38,349 bases of DNA, taken from an uncultured bacterium (GTDB lineage: Bacteria; Cyanobacteriota; Vampirovibrionia; Obscuribacterales; Obscuribacteraceae). The position numbers and the translations under genes were made by a program. Every line of letters begins with the position of its first letter. The stretch's first letter is position 1. The DNA is taken from the NCBI GenBank assembly GCA_903835185.1, contig CAILLX010000049.1, positions 1-38,349 on the forward strand, read 5' to 3'. Shown piece by piece: positions 1-8,900 of the stretch. A model generated the notes under the pieces. The model searched no databases. It was not told the DNA's origin and saw only the letters and a program-made list of their open reading frames with translations.

Positions 1-107
1 AACGCTACCTTTGCCTTGAACGCGCCACTGTACTTCTTTCTTGTCTGTCTCATTGCCCCTTCCTCTTGGCTAGCTATTTAACCATTTTTGGGGCAGGATT
101 TTCTACC

Positions 108-551
108 TTAGCTCATGGCCTGAAAAATGGTAGCCACCGCTGCCAGAGCGCGAGATGCAACGTCTGCACACGCTTCAACATCTAGTTTTGTTTTGTCGAC
201 AGCACCATCAAGCTTTTTTCTTCTACCTGCCAAAGAGCAATCCGCAACGTTTGCACATGCCTTAATGTCTATTGGTGTTTTCTCGACAGCACCATCAAGC
301 TTCTTCCTTCTGTCAGCCAACTTTGTAGTATCAGAAGCTTTGGTAGAAAGCTTCTGATATGGTTCCAACTTATTGGTTTCACCGGATAACTTCTTGCCGT
401 CCTAAAGCGTTTCGTTCCCTCCTAAAGGTACAGCCCCAGAGATGTCAGGCGACAACCCTGTTTCTTCGTGACTTGTACCCTGATCTGCCGCCTGAGCCAA
501 TTTTTCTGAACCATTCTCACCTGGCTTGTCAGTGTCCGGCACTTTTCCCAT
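108..551 (-). pseudogene. Small repeat protein ORF interrupted by in-frame TAG
   Basis: From an ATG at 551 (purine-rich GAGAAGAAG just upstream) one frame runs 148 codons to a TAA at 108-110 and is broken only by a TAG at 402-404 (codon 50). The half before the stop is hydrophilic (starts MGKVPDTDKPGENG). The half after it holds two copies of a 29-residue unit built on RRKKLDGAV-KT--D--ACA-VA, seen in the DNA as an 87-base direct repeat (matching 20-mers at 196-215 and 283-302). The charged, repetitive composition continues on both sides of the stop, so the simplest reading is one gene with a nonsense mutation (AAG to TAG would restore Lys). A TTG at 368 could instead start an independent 86-residue protein. 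Function is not recognisable. Bases 1-107 and 552-700 show nothing else. Confidence 0.4.
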
Positions 552-700
552 GACAGTCTTCTTCTCTTGTTAGACACATCTGATGCTGGGTCAGGTTCTC
601 GCCAAGACCGCCACCCATTATCCCACGGGAGGCAGAGTTAGTCCCCATATTTTTATCGTTCTATGCAATCTGCCGGAGCACATCAGTGATTTCAGCATAC

Positions 701-1990
701 TTAGTTTTTCGGCATTCCTGCTCTGATGAGCTCCAAATCATTCCTGAAATCCGACATTGTCTGAAAGCGCCTGTCCGGCTCTTTTCCCAGGCACCTGGCT
801 ACCACTGACTCGAGCTCTGCCGGAATAGCTAGTCCGGGACTCAGCTCACTCATGAGAACGAGATCTTCTTCCAGATGCTTCCACATAATCTCCTGCGCAT
901 TGTCGCCTACATGCGGTGCGAAGCCGCAGATCGCCAGATAGACGACACAACCGAGAGAATAAATATCAGAGCGTTCATCAAGCTGCTGCCCGCGCACCTG
1001 CTCAGGCGCCATATAAGGCGGGCTGCCTAACACTCTTCCAGCCTGGGTAAGTTCTGCCGCCGGCGCCTCCTGTAAATCTCTCAACTTAGCACAGCCAAAG
1101 TCGAGGATTTTAGGTACCGGTTGTCGCCCTGGTAGCCGTTTAAGCATGATATTACTGGGCTTTAAGTCGCGATGTAAAACACCGGATTCGTGAGCGTGCA
1201 CCATAGCATCAGCTACCTGGACGAAGACATCAAGTACAAGCGGTACCGGCAAATGATCTTCCCTGGAGATAATTGCTCCCAAGTCATCCCCGTCTATGAA
1301 CTCCATTACCATAAACGGCTGACCCAGTTCTGTTACACCAAAATCGTAGATGGTAGCTATGTTTGGATGATCCAGCCTGCTTGCAGCTTGAGCCTCCAGC
1401 TCAAAGCGCGCTATCGGCTCTCCTTTGAGATCCTGTGGCTGCAGCATTTTGATCGCCACCATCTTGCGCAAATGCGGATGCCTGGCCTTAAAGATGATAC
1501 CGATACCACCTTCGCCCAGAACTTCAATGAACTCGTAACGAGCAGCCAACGATGTTCCAACCAGTCCAGCTTTATTAAGAACAGCCTCGTTGTTGTCACC
1601 CAATGGCTGCAACAACTGCTTTCCACTGTCGCTCTTCCTCAATGCTGCCCGAATGCGAGCCGACAGCTCTTTTATGTGAAACGGTTTGGTCAAATAGTCA
1701 TCCGCTCCACTGTCCAAGCCTTCTTCCTTAGCATCGACTGAGTCACGTCCTGTAAGCATAAGGACTGCCGTCATAATGCCATCAGCCCGCATCCGCTTCA
1801 ATATGTCGATACCATGAAGGTCCGGAAGGTCCCAGTCCAAAATCACCATATCGTAGCTATTGGCTTGAAGCTTCGCCCAGGCATCAAATCCGCAATACAC
1901 CGGCTCTACTGAATGCTTTTCAAAATTCAGCCAGTCACACACAAGTTTTGCCATGTGCTGGTCATCATCTACAAGCAACAGCTTAGCCAT
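701..1990 (-). CDS. Response-regulator receiver / Ser-Thr protein kinase fusion
   Basis: A 429-residue signalling protein. Residues 1-118 are a CheY-like receiver domain with acidic pocket D8-D10, phospho-acceptor D52 (VILDWDLPD), T80 and K102. Residues 152-425 are a Hanks-type Ser/Thr kinase: glycine loop GEGGIG at 159-164, VAIK lysine K181, catalytic HRDLKPSN with D275, DFG with D297, and APE with E330, so all catalytic residues are present. No transmembrane segment follows the kinase, so it should be cytosolic. Start ATG at 1990 has GGAG about 9 bases upstream. It begins 27 bases after the dnaE stop on the same strand, so co-transcription with dnaE is likely. Phosphorylation of the receiver probably tunes kinase output, but no cognate histidine kinase is in this window. 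Function of the domains is secure; the substrate is unknown. Confidence 0.93.
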   Translation of the reverse strand: MAKLLLVDDDQHMAKLVCDWLNFEKHSVEPVYCGFDAWAKLQANSYDMVILDWDLPDLHGIDILKRMRADGIMTAVLMLTGRDSVDAKEEGLDSGADDYLTKPFHIKELSARIRAALRKSDSGKQLLQPLGDNNEAVLNKAGLVGTSLAARYEFIEVLGEGGIGIIFKARHPHLRKMVAIKMLQPQDLKGEPIARFELEAQAASRLDHPNIATIYDFGVTELGQPFMVMEFIDGDDLGAIISREDHLPVPLVLDVFVQVADAMVHAHESGVLHRDLKPSNIMLKRLPGRQPVPKILDFGCAKLRDLQEAPAAELTQAGRVLGSPPYMAPEQVRGQQLDERSDIYSLGCVVYLAICGFAPHVGDNAQEIMWKHLEEDLVLMSELSPGLAIPAELESVVARCLGKEPDRRFQTMSDFRNDLELIRAGMPKN

Positions 1991-2017
1991 AAAGTACTCC
2001 GCCTTTAGTCACTACTC

Positions 2018-5000
2018 CTAAACAGCCACTCGGCTGATAAGTACCTTTATGTTTGACTTAAACGCAGCATTAATGGCATCTTCCAGTTGGCTGGAAGCCG
2101 CCACCCAGTACTGGCTGCCTACTAAGATTGTCTGACTCTGGTTGTCCTGGGGGAAATGAAGCAAGACAGGATCATCGCCTTTATAGGCATTCAAGACATC
2201 CTTCAATCGGTGCAGGTCAGAGAAGCTTTGTTCTTGCGTGAGGAAAATATTGACTAGAGAAGCATCCGAAATGCGGCGCACATGACTGGCCATAATAGAT
2301 ACATCGTCTTCGTTGCGTTTAACCTTGCCCTTAATGAGTAAAAGTGAGCACGCTGTAAGTACTTCTGGTGGCAGCTTTTCCAGAGTATCGCTGTAAATTA
2401 CCACCTCTCCTTTTGCTGAAAGATCTTCAAGATGAACAATGCACAACAGTTTGTTTGTCTTGGTCAGCTTCTTCTCCACTGCAGTTGCCAGCCCACCCAG
2501 GAGAACAGTCGTACCGTCAGCGGCTTCGGCGACCTCCTTCAGCGAGTGGGTTGTAAGCCAACGTAAGCGATTAGATACTTTCTTCAACGGATGACTGGTC
2601 ACATAAAAGCCGAGCAACTCATGCTCCATATTCTGAAGCTCCGCTTCGGCAAATTCATCAGAATCGCCTTTTAACTGTTGAATGGCAGCGAGAGTCGACA
2701 CACTGGTGGCGCTGCCAAATAAGCTCATCTGTCCGGAAGCCCGCTCCACCTGCCTCCTTGTTCCTGCTTCAACGAGGGAATCAAGATTTTCCAGCGCCTG
2801 CTTGCGTGATACCTCAAGACCAAGGCAGGCACCACACTTAATCAAAGCTTCTAGAGCACGCTTATTTACGACACGCAGATCAATTCTGGAGATAAAGTCA
2901 TGTATTGACTGATACTTCCCGCCTTCGTCACGTTTGGCTACAATCTCCTCAATGGCAGCCTCTCCAACATTTTTCACTGCTGATAGCCCAAAGCGAATTG
3001 CGCTCCCATCAGCAGTAAAGTCAGGACCTGAAACATTGATGTCAGGCGGCAGGATGTCTATCCCAACTGACTGACATTCGGCTATGTACCCCTGCACTTT
3101 GTCCTGGTCTCCGCTTACTGAGGAGAGCAGTGCTGTCATATACTCGACCGGATAATGTGTCTTTAAATAAGCAGTTTGATAAGTGACGAAGGCATAAGCC
3201 TGACTGTGGGATTTGTTAAAGCAGTACTCGGCAAAAGACACCATCATCTCGAAAAGCTGCTGGGCAATAGCATCACTTATTCCGTTGGCAGCGCAGCCGC
3301 TGACAAAAAGCTCGCGTTGCTTCTCCATCTCCTCAGGCTTCTTCTTGCCCATCGCCCGGCGTAACAGATCTGCTTGCCCCAGACTGTATCCGGCAAGCTG
3401 CTGTGCAATCTGCATTACCTGTTCTTGATAGACAATCTGTCCATAAGTGTCTTTCAAGATTGGCGCCAGATGTGGTGTCAGATAAGTGATAGGGGTAAGC
3501 CCATTCTTACAATTGATGAACTTTTCGACCATCCCTGTATCCAGCGGGCCGGGACGATAAAGCGCTATCAGCGCCGAGAGGTCCTCCATACAGGACGGCT
3601 TCATATCGCGAGCCACCTGGCGCATCCCGGACGATGTTTCCAGCTGGAAGATTCCAGCTAAATCACCGTTGCTCACTGTCTGATAGACACTGGCATCATC
3701 AAGCGGCAGCTTGTCTGGATCAATCTCAATGCCACGAGTTTGTTTGATAATCTTGACTGCCCTGTCAATCATAGTAAGGTTGCGCAGCCCGAGGAAGTCC
3801 ATCTTGACCAGTCCTACATAGGCAAGATCTTCCATGTAGAACTGTGTGATTACAGTACCGTCATTATTGCGCTGGACCGGCACCAGCTCTTCCAGTGGCA
3901 CATCAGAAATCACCACTCCGGCAGCATGCATACCGTAAGTCTTGTTGACACCTTCCAGACGCCTTGCCAAATCAATTACTTGCTTTGCTTCAATATCTGT
4001 CTGGTAAACCTTCTTGAAGTCCGGGTGCTCAACTATCATTTCATCAAGAGGTGTCGGCTTACCGCGCACCACAGGCACCATCTTGGCCAGCTTGGTTGAC
4101 TCGGCAAAAGGAAACTCCAGCACACGTGCCACATCTTTCAAAACAGCCTTGCTGGTCATCCTGTTGAAAGTGATGATTTGCGCCACCTTATCGTGCCCGT
4201 ATTTTTCAGCACAATATTTGATAATCTCATCACGGCGCTCGATACAGAAATCAGTATCAATATCAGGCATTGAGCGGCGCTCTGGATTCAAAAAGCGCTC
4301 AAAGAGCAGGTTGTAGCGGATCGGATCAATATTTGTAATTCCCAGACAAAACGCAACTATACTGCCGGCTGCAGATCCCCTTCCTGGACCAACTGGAATT
4401 CCTTTGCTGCGAGCAAAACGTATAAAGTCCCAGACAATAAGAAAGTAAGAGGAAAAATTCATATCCTCAATCACTTTCAACTCTTCATTGACTCGCGCTT
4501 CAATCTCGGCAGTAATCTCGCCATAACGCTCACGCAAGCCATCCCAGACAAGTCTATTGAGATAGCTCTCAGGGGTGTGTCCTGGCGGTACCGGAAACTT
4601 GGGCAGGCGCGGGTCACCGCCAAGTTTAATCGGCTCGATGCGGTCAGCTATCTCCAGTGTGCTCGTCAGTGCTTCTTCAATATATTCGGCATCAAGATGA
4701 TCGCGAAAGAGATAAGACATCTCATCGCCGTTTTTCACATACTCCCAGCCAGAGAATTTCATACGATTGGCATCAGTCACCACTTTGCCCATCTGGATAC
4801 TCAGCAGAGCATCATGAGCTCTACCATCACATTTATTGGTGAAGTGACTGTCGTTAGTTGCGCAAAGTTTGATACCCAGGCTGCGAGACAGCTGAATCAG
4901 GCTTTTATTGACTTTCCTGTCTTCAGGGTAACCGTGGTCCTGAATTTCGATATAGTAGGCATCGCCCAGTAGCTCTTTATACCAGGAAGCCACTTCCTTT

Positions 5001-5467
5001 GCCTTTTCATACTCATTATTCAGAAGCAGCTGGTTAACCTGCCCGCCTAAACAGCCAGAGAGAATAATCAATCCCTCTTTATGCTGTTCCAGCAGTTCAC
5101 GATTCATCCTCGGCTTATAGTAATACCCATCCAGATGGGCTCTAGAGACAAGCTTGACCAGATTTTGATAACCAGTACGGTTTGCCGACAATATAGTCAG
5201 ATGATATAGCGGCAGCCTGCTCTTCTTGTCACGGATATCGCCGTCACATATGTACCCTTCGCAGCCAATAATCGGCTTGACGCCACCTAACTCATGGCAT
5301 GTTTTTGTCAGCTCAACTGCACCATACATGACACCATGATCAGTAACAGCAACAGCCGGCATCTTCTCAGCTTTAGCTTTCTTCACCAGCTCTTTGATGC
5401 GTGTTGCACCATCAAGAAGGCTGTATTCAGTATGCAAGTGCAGAGGCACAAAAGGCCTTGGACTCAT
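2018..5467 (-). CDS. dnaE: DNA polymerase III subunit alpha
   Basis: Replicative DNA polymerase catalytic subunit, 1,149 residues, normal length for DnaE1. The N-terminal PHP domain has a complete-looking metal-ligand set (H10, H12, D19, H44, E70, H89, C139, D206, H208), as in DnaE proteins with intrinsic 3'-5' exonuclease. The palm has GPGRGSAAGS (360-369) and catalytic aspartates in MPDIDTDF (D402, D404), with a third expected in KMDFLGLRN. Finger, (HhH)2 and C-terminal OB-fold regions follow. I start at the ATG at 5467, not a longer upstream frame, because GGAGGAG lies at 5471-5477 and the protein then opens with the family-typical PFVPLHLHTEYSLLDG. There is no intein and no split, unlike the split intein-bearing DnaE of many photosynthetic cyanobacteria. 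The receiver-kinase gene lies immediately downstream. Confidence 0.97.
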   Translation of the reverse strand: MSPRPFVPLHLHTEYSLLDGATRIKELVKKAKAEKMPAVAVTDHGVMYGAVELTKTCHELGGVKPIIGCEGYICDGDIRDKKSRLPLYHLTILSANRTGYQNLVKLVSRAHLDGYYYKPRMNRELLEQHKEGLIILSGCLGGQVNQLLLNNEYEKAKEVASWYKELLGDAYYIEIQDHGYPEDRKVNKSLIQLSRSLGIKLCATNDSHFTNKCDGRAHDALLSIQMGKVVTDANRMKFSGWEYVKNGDEMSYLFRDHLDAEYIEEALTSTLEIADRIEPIKLGGDPRLPKFPVPPGHTPESYLNRLVWDGLRERYGEITAEIEARVNEELKVIEDMNFSSYFLIVWDFIRFARSKGIPVGPGRGSAAGSIVAFCLGITNIDPIRYNLLFERFLNPERRSMPDIDTDFCIERRDEIIKYCAEKYGHDKVAQIITFNRMTSKAVLKDVARVLEFPFAESTKLAKMVPVVRGKPTPLDEMIVEHPDFKKVYQTDIEAKQVIDLARRLEGVNKTYGMHAAGVVISDVPLEELVPVQRNNDGTVITQFYMEDLAYVGLVKMDFLGLRNLTMIDRAVKIIKQTRGIEIDPDKLPLDDASVYQTVSNGDLAGIFQLETSSGMRQVARDMKPSCMEDLSALIALYRPGPLDTGMVEKFINCKNGLTPITYLTPHLAPILKDTYGQIVYQEQVMQIAQQLAGYSLGQADLLRRAMGKKKPEEMEKQRELFVSGCAANGISDAIAQQLFEMMVSFAEYCFNKSHSQAYAFVTYQTAYLKTHYPVEYMTALLSSVSGDQDKVQGYIAECQSVGIDILPPDINVSGPDFTADGSAIRFGLSAVKNVGEAAIEEIVAKRDEGGKYQSIHDFISRIDLRVVNKRALEALIKCGACLGLEVSRKQALENLDSLVEAGTRRQVERASGQMSLFGSATSVSTLAAIQQLKGDSDEFAEAELQNMEHELLGFYVTSHPLKKVSNRLRWLTTHSLKEVAEAADGTTVLLGGLATAVEKKLTKTNKLLCIVHLEDLSAKGEVVIYSDTLEKLPPEVLTACSLLLIKGKVKRNEDDVSIMASHVRRISDASLVNIFLTQEQSFSDLHRLKDVLNAYKGDDPVLLHFPQDNQSQTILVGSQYWVAASSQLEDAINAAFKSNIKVLISRVAV

Positions 5468-5470
5468 GGA

Positions 5471-5477
5471 CTCCTCC
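5471..5477 (-). promoter_or_regulatory. Ribosome binding site deciding the dnaE start
   Basis: GGAGGAG on the minus strand, three bases before the ATG at 5467 (five from the GGAGG core). It supports the internal start over the extended frame, whose extra 33 residues have no PHP-family similarity. Confidence 0.8.
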
Positions 5478-5482
5478 AAACA

Positions 5483-5505
5483 GCTTGCCTTGCCGGCGGG
5501 CAAGC
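5483..5505 (-). other. Inverted repeat in the dnaE leader
   Basis: GCTTGCC (5483-5489) pairs perfectly with GGCAAGC (5499-5505) around a 9-base loop, just upstream of the dnaE ribosome binding site. In the dnaE mRNA it could form a GC-rich hairpin next to the translation start. There is no U-tract, so a terminator is unlikely; a translational or mRNA-stability role is inferred. Confidence 0.4.
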
Positions 5506-5728
5506 AACACGCAGGATTCAGCCACTTTCGCGTAGATGCCAGGGGCCGGAAACTGAGCCTGCTCAATTAATTGTATCCGCAAGCCTGCTCATTAGAGGAG
5601 ACGAAAATTGTTCTGCTTCAGTTCAATCGAAAGCTCGACGGCAGGCAACTCCTCGAAAGCCGATAGCACGCATAAGAAGCGAACATTGGCAGAAGCCTAA
5701 TAAAAAATGCAGCACAACGCTTGCAAAT

Positions 5729-5929
5729 CTATGTAAGCACAAGCTCTTTACGATGGCCCGGTACATGTACAGCATGGCGTCGAGCCGCTACTGCTCGATG
5801 GGTGGCTGTTGGAGCGTGCCGCCGCATGAGCTGAGCGCTAACTTCGTTCTTTTCCACTTCAGCTATCGCCTGACGGAACCAGAGCTGAAGACAACGTCTT
5901 TCTTCTTGAGTCAATGCGTGTTCGCTCAT
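5729..5929 (-). CDS. Hypothetical small protein upstream of dnaE
   Basis: A 66-residue frame starting at the ATG at 5929 (MSEHALTQEER...), with AAGGAG ending 9 bases before it; a second ATG at 5935 is too close to that site. The first half is a plausible amphipathic helix (LTQEERRCLQLWFRQAIAEVEK); the second half is rich in Arg, His and Ala and looks disordered. A direct repeat CAGTTAAG-TGA-CAGTTAAG overlaps the ribosome binding site. It lies about 260 bases before dnaE on the same strand. I do not recognise a family. The good ribosome binding site is the main argument that it is real; the low-complexity tail argues the other way. The 277 bases between it and the next gene (5930-6206) show nothing convincing. 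Confidence 0.4.
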   Translation of the reverse strand: MSEHALTQEERRCLQLWFRQAIAEVEKNEVSAQLMRRHAPTATHRAVAARRHAVHVPGHRKELVLT

Positions 5930-6206
5930 GTCCATGCTCTCCTTAACTGTCACTTAACTGTGGCGTCGGTAAAACTGCCGCCGACTTCTATCTTCTTGGC
6001 AAGTTTGGTAAAGCTAGCTATTGCACAGCATTTATTAAGATTAAACACTGGTTTCTTATAGCATTACCGCAGCAAGACAAGCTTGATGCCAGTCGATATG
6101 ATTGTCCTTGAGCCGTATTCTAAGCGCTGTCGGCATTTATGCGCCACTTGACAAGCAGATAGTAAATTATGCTTTCCTAATGCTGGTTGTTATGCCAACA
6201 CACAAG

Positions 6207-6857
6207 TTAGTAGAGATAGGGAAATACCTGCCACGTTTGGCTCTTATACTGTTCAAACTCATGAGTAAACTGCTCAGCCAACACCTTCTCGGCTTCTTCC
6301 AGGCGCCAGCGCAAAACAACAAAAACACCTGGCAGCGCAAGCAACGGCAACCAGCTGCTAAAGACTAGCGGTAGCCCTGTCATAGCAATAAGGAAACCCA
6401 GATAGCTTGGATGCCTCAGCCGTCGATAGGGACCAGATGTCACTAATCCTGACCCACTGCGCTCAAACCACCGCCTACGGACCGCAGTTGCCCACAAATG
6501 CAGAAAGCCACCACTAGCTACTAGAACCAATCCAGCTACCGGACACCAGGCAGATTTCAAATCGCCGAAGTGAATCCGTTGACACAACACAGAGCAAGCA
6601 CAATAGAGAAAGAAGGAAGCTGCACAACCCCAGAGCAGCAGACGCTTCCGGAACGCCTGATAGTATTCTTCTGGCAGGCTGACGACGCCGCTGATAAAAC
6701 CGCCAACCAGCAAAAAGAGATACAAGAACGCTTCTTGCCAGTGCTGACAGAGGTGAAAAAGATTCCGGCGCACAAACAGCACCGACCCAGCCATAATGAG
6801 CACCGGCAGCAAAGCTGCAACTAGAACCCAAAGCACCTTGTTTGAAATTCTCTGCAT
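6207..6857 (-). CDS. Isoprenylcysteine carboxyl methyltransferase-family membrane protein
   Basis: Integral membrane protein of 216 residues with about five hydrophobic segments. The C-terminal third carries the signature of the ICMT/phospholipid methyltransferase superfamily: GPYRRLRHPSYLGFL, then a hydrophobic hairpin, then RLEEAEKVLAEQF--EFEQYKSQTWQVFP, which binds S-adenosylmethionine in characterised members. Bacterial members methylate lipids or small hydrophobic substrates, and the substrate here cannot be told. ATG at 6857 is chosen because CGGAG sits five bases upstream; a TTG at 6872 overlaps the ruvA stop and is less likely. It follows ruvA by 11 bases, so the two are probably co-transcribed, although no functional link is evident. 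Confidence 0.85.
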   Translation of the reverse strand: MQRISNKVLWVLVAALLPVLIMAGSVLFVRRNLFHLCQHWQEAFLYLFLLVGGFISGVVSLPEEYYQAFRKRLLLWGCAASFFLYCACSVLCQRIHFGDLKSAWCPVAGLVLVASGGFLHLWATAVRRRWFERSGSGLVTSGPYRRLRHPSYLGFLIAMTGLPLVFSSWLPLLALPGVFVVLRWRLEEAEKVLAEQFTHEFEQYKSQTWQVFPYLY

Positions 6858-6868
6858 GGCAGCTCCGT

Positions 6869-7495
6869 TCAATGAGCAGAAGTGCCAAGCACCTTTAAGC
6901 TTTGCCGCACCAACTGCTCGACATCTTCACCTGCCGATTCCACCCCGACCTGCTTGAGAGCAGTATTAACTTCAGTAGGTGTATAGCCCAGACCGCCCAG
7001 AATAGAGCGAACTTCATCTATCACAACACCTCTGCCAGAAGCAGCTGGAGCCTGGGATAATCCCCTTTTCATCGTCCAATCTTCTATCTTGCCCTTGAGC
7101 TCAAGGATGAGCCTCTGGGCCACTTTAGGACCGACTCCCGGAGCCTGCGCCACCGCCTTGTGGTCCTCGGCAATGATTGCTTGAGCCAGGTCGTCAGGTG
7201 GGAAGGTGCCAATTAAGGCCAGCGCCAATTTAGGACCTATGCCGGATACTGACTGCACCAGATTAAACAGCTCCCGCTCTTCAGAGCAGCCAAAGCCGAA
7301 GATTGTCCAGTCGTTTTCCCTGATTGCCAAAGCAGTATGAACAGTGGATTCCTCACCCACGTCTCCTACCGTCAGGCAGGTGCGGTGCGACACCTGCAGC
7401 TCAAAGCCGACGCCGGCAACCTCAAGTACAACACGATCAAGCGCACCACCAGTCAACTCTTTAGACTGAATAGTGCCACGCAGATAGGCCAGCAT
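6869..7495 (-). CDS. ruvA: Holliday junction branch migration protein RuvA
   Basis: RuvA, 208 residues, the tetrameric DNA-binding subunit that grips four-way junctions and loads the RuvB motor. It opens with MLAYLRGTIQSKE (OB-fold domain I). Two helix-hairpin-helix motifs follow (VSGIGPKLALALIG and APGVGPKVAQRLILELKGK), then an acidic linker, then domain III (VRSILGGLGYTPTEVNTALKQ), which contacts RuvB. The start at 7495 follows GAGG at a suitable distance and matches the family's usual first residues; the frame is open 12 codons further upstream, but that extension is not family-like. It lies downstream of tRNA-Pro and overlaps nothing. Its partner ruvB is 17 kb away on the other strand, so there is no ruvAB operon, and ruvC is not in the window. 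Confidence 0.96.
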   Translation of the reverse strand: MLAYLRGTIQSKELTGGALDRVVLEVAGVGFELQVSHRTCLTVGDVGEESTVHTALAIRENDWTIFGFGCSEERELFNLVQSVSGIGPKLALALIGTFPPDDLAQAIIAEDHKAVAQAPGVGPKVAQRLILELKGKIEDWTMKRGLSQAPAASGRGVVIDEVRSILGGLGYTPTEVNTALKQVGVESAGEDVEQLVRQSLKVLGTSAH

Positions 7496-7572
7496 CAAAC
7501 CGTCCTCAACTCTGACTACCTGATTATTCAACCAGACAGCAGGCTTGCTCGACTGCCATTAACTTATAAAAC

Positions 7573-7646
7573 TCGGGGCGAGAGGATTTGAACCTCCGGC
7601 CTTCCGCACCCGAAACGGACGCGCTACCAAGCTGCGCTACGCCCCG
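7573..7646 (-). tRNA. tRNA-Pro (anticodon CGG)
   Basis: The minus strand folds as a complete cloverleaf: 7-bp acceptor stem CGGGGCG/CGCCCCG, D arm GCGC-AGCTTGGTA-GCGC, anticodon stem TCCGT/GCGGA enclosing loop TTCGGGT (anticodon CGG, proline), and T arm GGAGG-TTCAAAT-CCTCT. The discriminator base is A. The 3' CCA is not encoded (GTT follows), so it must be added after transcription. Confidence 0.95.
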
Positions 7647-7654
7647 ATTGAAAT

Positions 7655-7681
7655 ATCTTAGCATGAATGGCGTCTGGTCAA
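7655..7681 (-). promoter_or_regulatory. Candidate promoter for tRNA-Pro
   Basis: Minus-strand -35 TTGACC (7676-7681) and an extended -10 TGC-TAAGAT (hexamer 7655-7660), spacer 15 bases. Transcription would begin within a few bases of the tRNA 5' end. The short spacer is suboptimal, but the TGN extension can compensate. This transcript may run on into ruvA. Confidence 0.4.
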
Positions 7682-7792
7682 TTTGCAGAGGGTCACAAGC
7701 CTGATCTCGCCAGCAGACAACAGTTCACAGGGCGCTCTAGTCAGAAGCCGCCATCCTTAACTTCCTTGACATCAGACTGGTCTAACCAGCAC

Positions 7793-8710
7793 CTACTGAG
7801 CCATCATAGTGGCGTTACCGCCCTGGGACGACGCATGAGCAACAGCTTGACGCGCATGTGCCATCAGGATCTTGCCTTCATCGTCCATGCCGGCAATAAA
7901 CTGACAAATACCAACGCTTACAGTAACAGTCACAGTCTGCTCACCTACTGTAAAAGTACTGCCGGCAACCTTAATGCGCATCCGTTCTGCCAGGCAGATA
8001 GCCTGTTCTCTGTCTGTGTGAGGCAGAACATAAGCAAATTCGAAGCCACCGACACGAGCAAGAATGTCTGATTGCCTGCTATCGCGTGACATAACCGCCG
8101 CCAGTTGATCCACCAGAGAGTCCGACCCTTTTGTACCGAAGCTCTTAAGCAACTCTTTGTGCCGATCCAGCTCAATGACTACTACGGACAACGGTTCTGA
8201 ATACCGCTTACACTGAGAAATTTCAGCCTTCAAAAACTCATTGAGATAGCGAGTATTGCGCAGCGATGTTAATGGATCCACAAGAGACAACTCTTTGATC
8301 TGTCCCTCTTTTCTCTTAATCTCGTCCTTTAAGGACTTCACACGTAAAGCAGTCTTGACGCGTGCCAACAGTTCTGTTGGCTGCACCGGCTTGGTGACAA
8401 AGTCCTGATCGGGAACCTCTGTTTTTAAGATTTTGGCAGCTTCATCGGGTTGCTGGCAGAAAAAAATTACAGGAATATCTTTTGTTCTCTCTTCGGCACG
8501 CAGCCGATTTTGCACATCCATACCACTTAACAACGGCATAGTGATATCGAGCAGGATCAAGTCAGGCATTCGCACTCTGCAGGAAGCAATGGCCTTGAAG
8601 CCATCTGAAGCCGTGACCACCTTATATCCGGCGGACACCAGAATCTTAGTGGTATGCAATGTATTAGACTGATCGTCATCGACAATCAGAATGCTGATCG
8701 TATTTTTCAC
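7793..8710 (-). CDS. Response regulator with degenerate GGDEF domain
   Basis: A 305-residue receiver-GGDEF protein. The receiver has acidic pocket D11-D13, phospho-acceptor D55 (LILLDITMP), and T106-K107 (FVTKPVQP). The GGDEF domain starts at about 142 (LSLVDPLTSLRNTRYL), but its active-site loop reads GGFEF (221-225), with Phe in place of the metal-binding acidic third residue. The usual DIDHFK-ND segment is changed too (ELDRHKELLKSFG). It is therefore unlikely to make cyclic di-GMP; such domains often act as receptors or dimerisation modules. I start at GTG 8710 because the receiver fold begins directly after it. The frame is open to 8893 and an ATG at 8821 is possible, but neither has a clear ribosome binding site. 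Confidence 0.85.
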   Translation of the reverse strand: MKNTISILIVDDDQSNTLHTTKILVSAGYKVVTASDGFKAIASCRVRMPDLILLDITMPLLSGMDVQNRLRAEERTKDIPVIFFCQQPDEAAKILKTEVPDQDFVTKPVQPTELLARVKTALRVKSLKDEIKRKEGQIKELSLVDPLTSLRNTRYLNEFLKAEISQCKRYSEPLSVVVIELDRHKELLKSFGTKGSDSLVDQLAAVMSRDSRQSDILARVGGFEFAYVLPHTDREQAICLAERMRIKVAGSTFTVGEQTVTVTVSVGICQFIAGMDDEGKILMAHARQAVAHASSQGGNATMMAQ

Positions 8711-8900
8711 TAATCCAGAAATATAATATCCACGCCTTAACACTCTTCCCTGTTTGCAAACCCAAGTCGGGATTAAAGTGGAGAGCAACTCCCAGATCTG
8801 ATGATAGCTGGAAGTAGACATTTCAACAACCAGACGACACCAGCATGTCATCTCCACCGGTTGCTCCCGGCGCTCCCTGAACCGCTTGATCACGCCACTA

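Noticed and set aside
127-357. 76-codon plus-strand frame
   Set aside because: Antisense to the repeat-containing minus-strand frame; the repetition seen in it is the same 87-base repeat, and it has no ribosome binding site.
5294-6061. 255-codon plus-strand frame
   Set aside because: It runs antisense through the dnaE start and the small ORF upstream; composition is not protein-like and there is no ribosome binding site.
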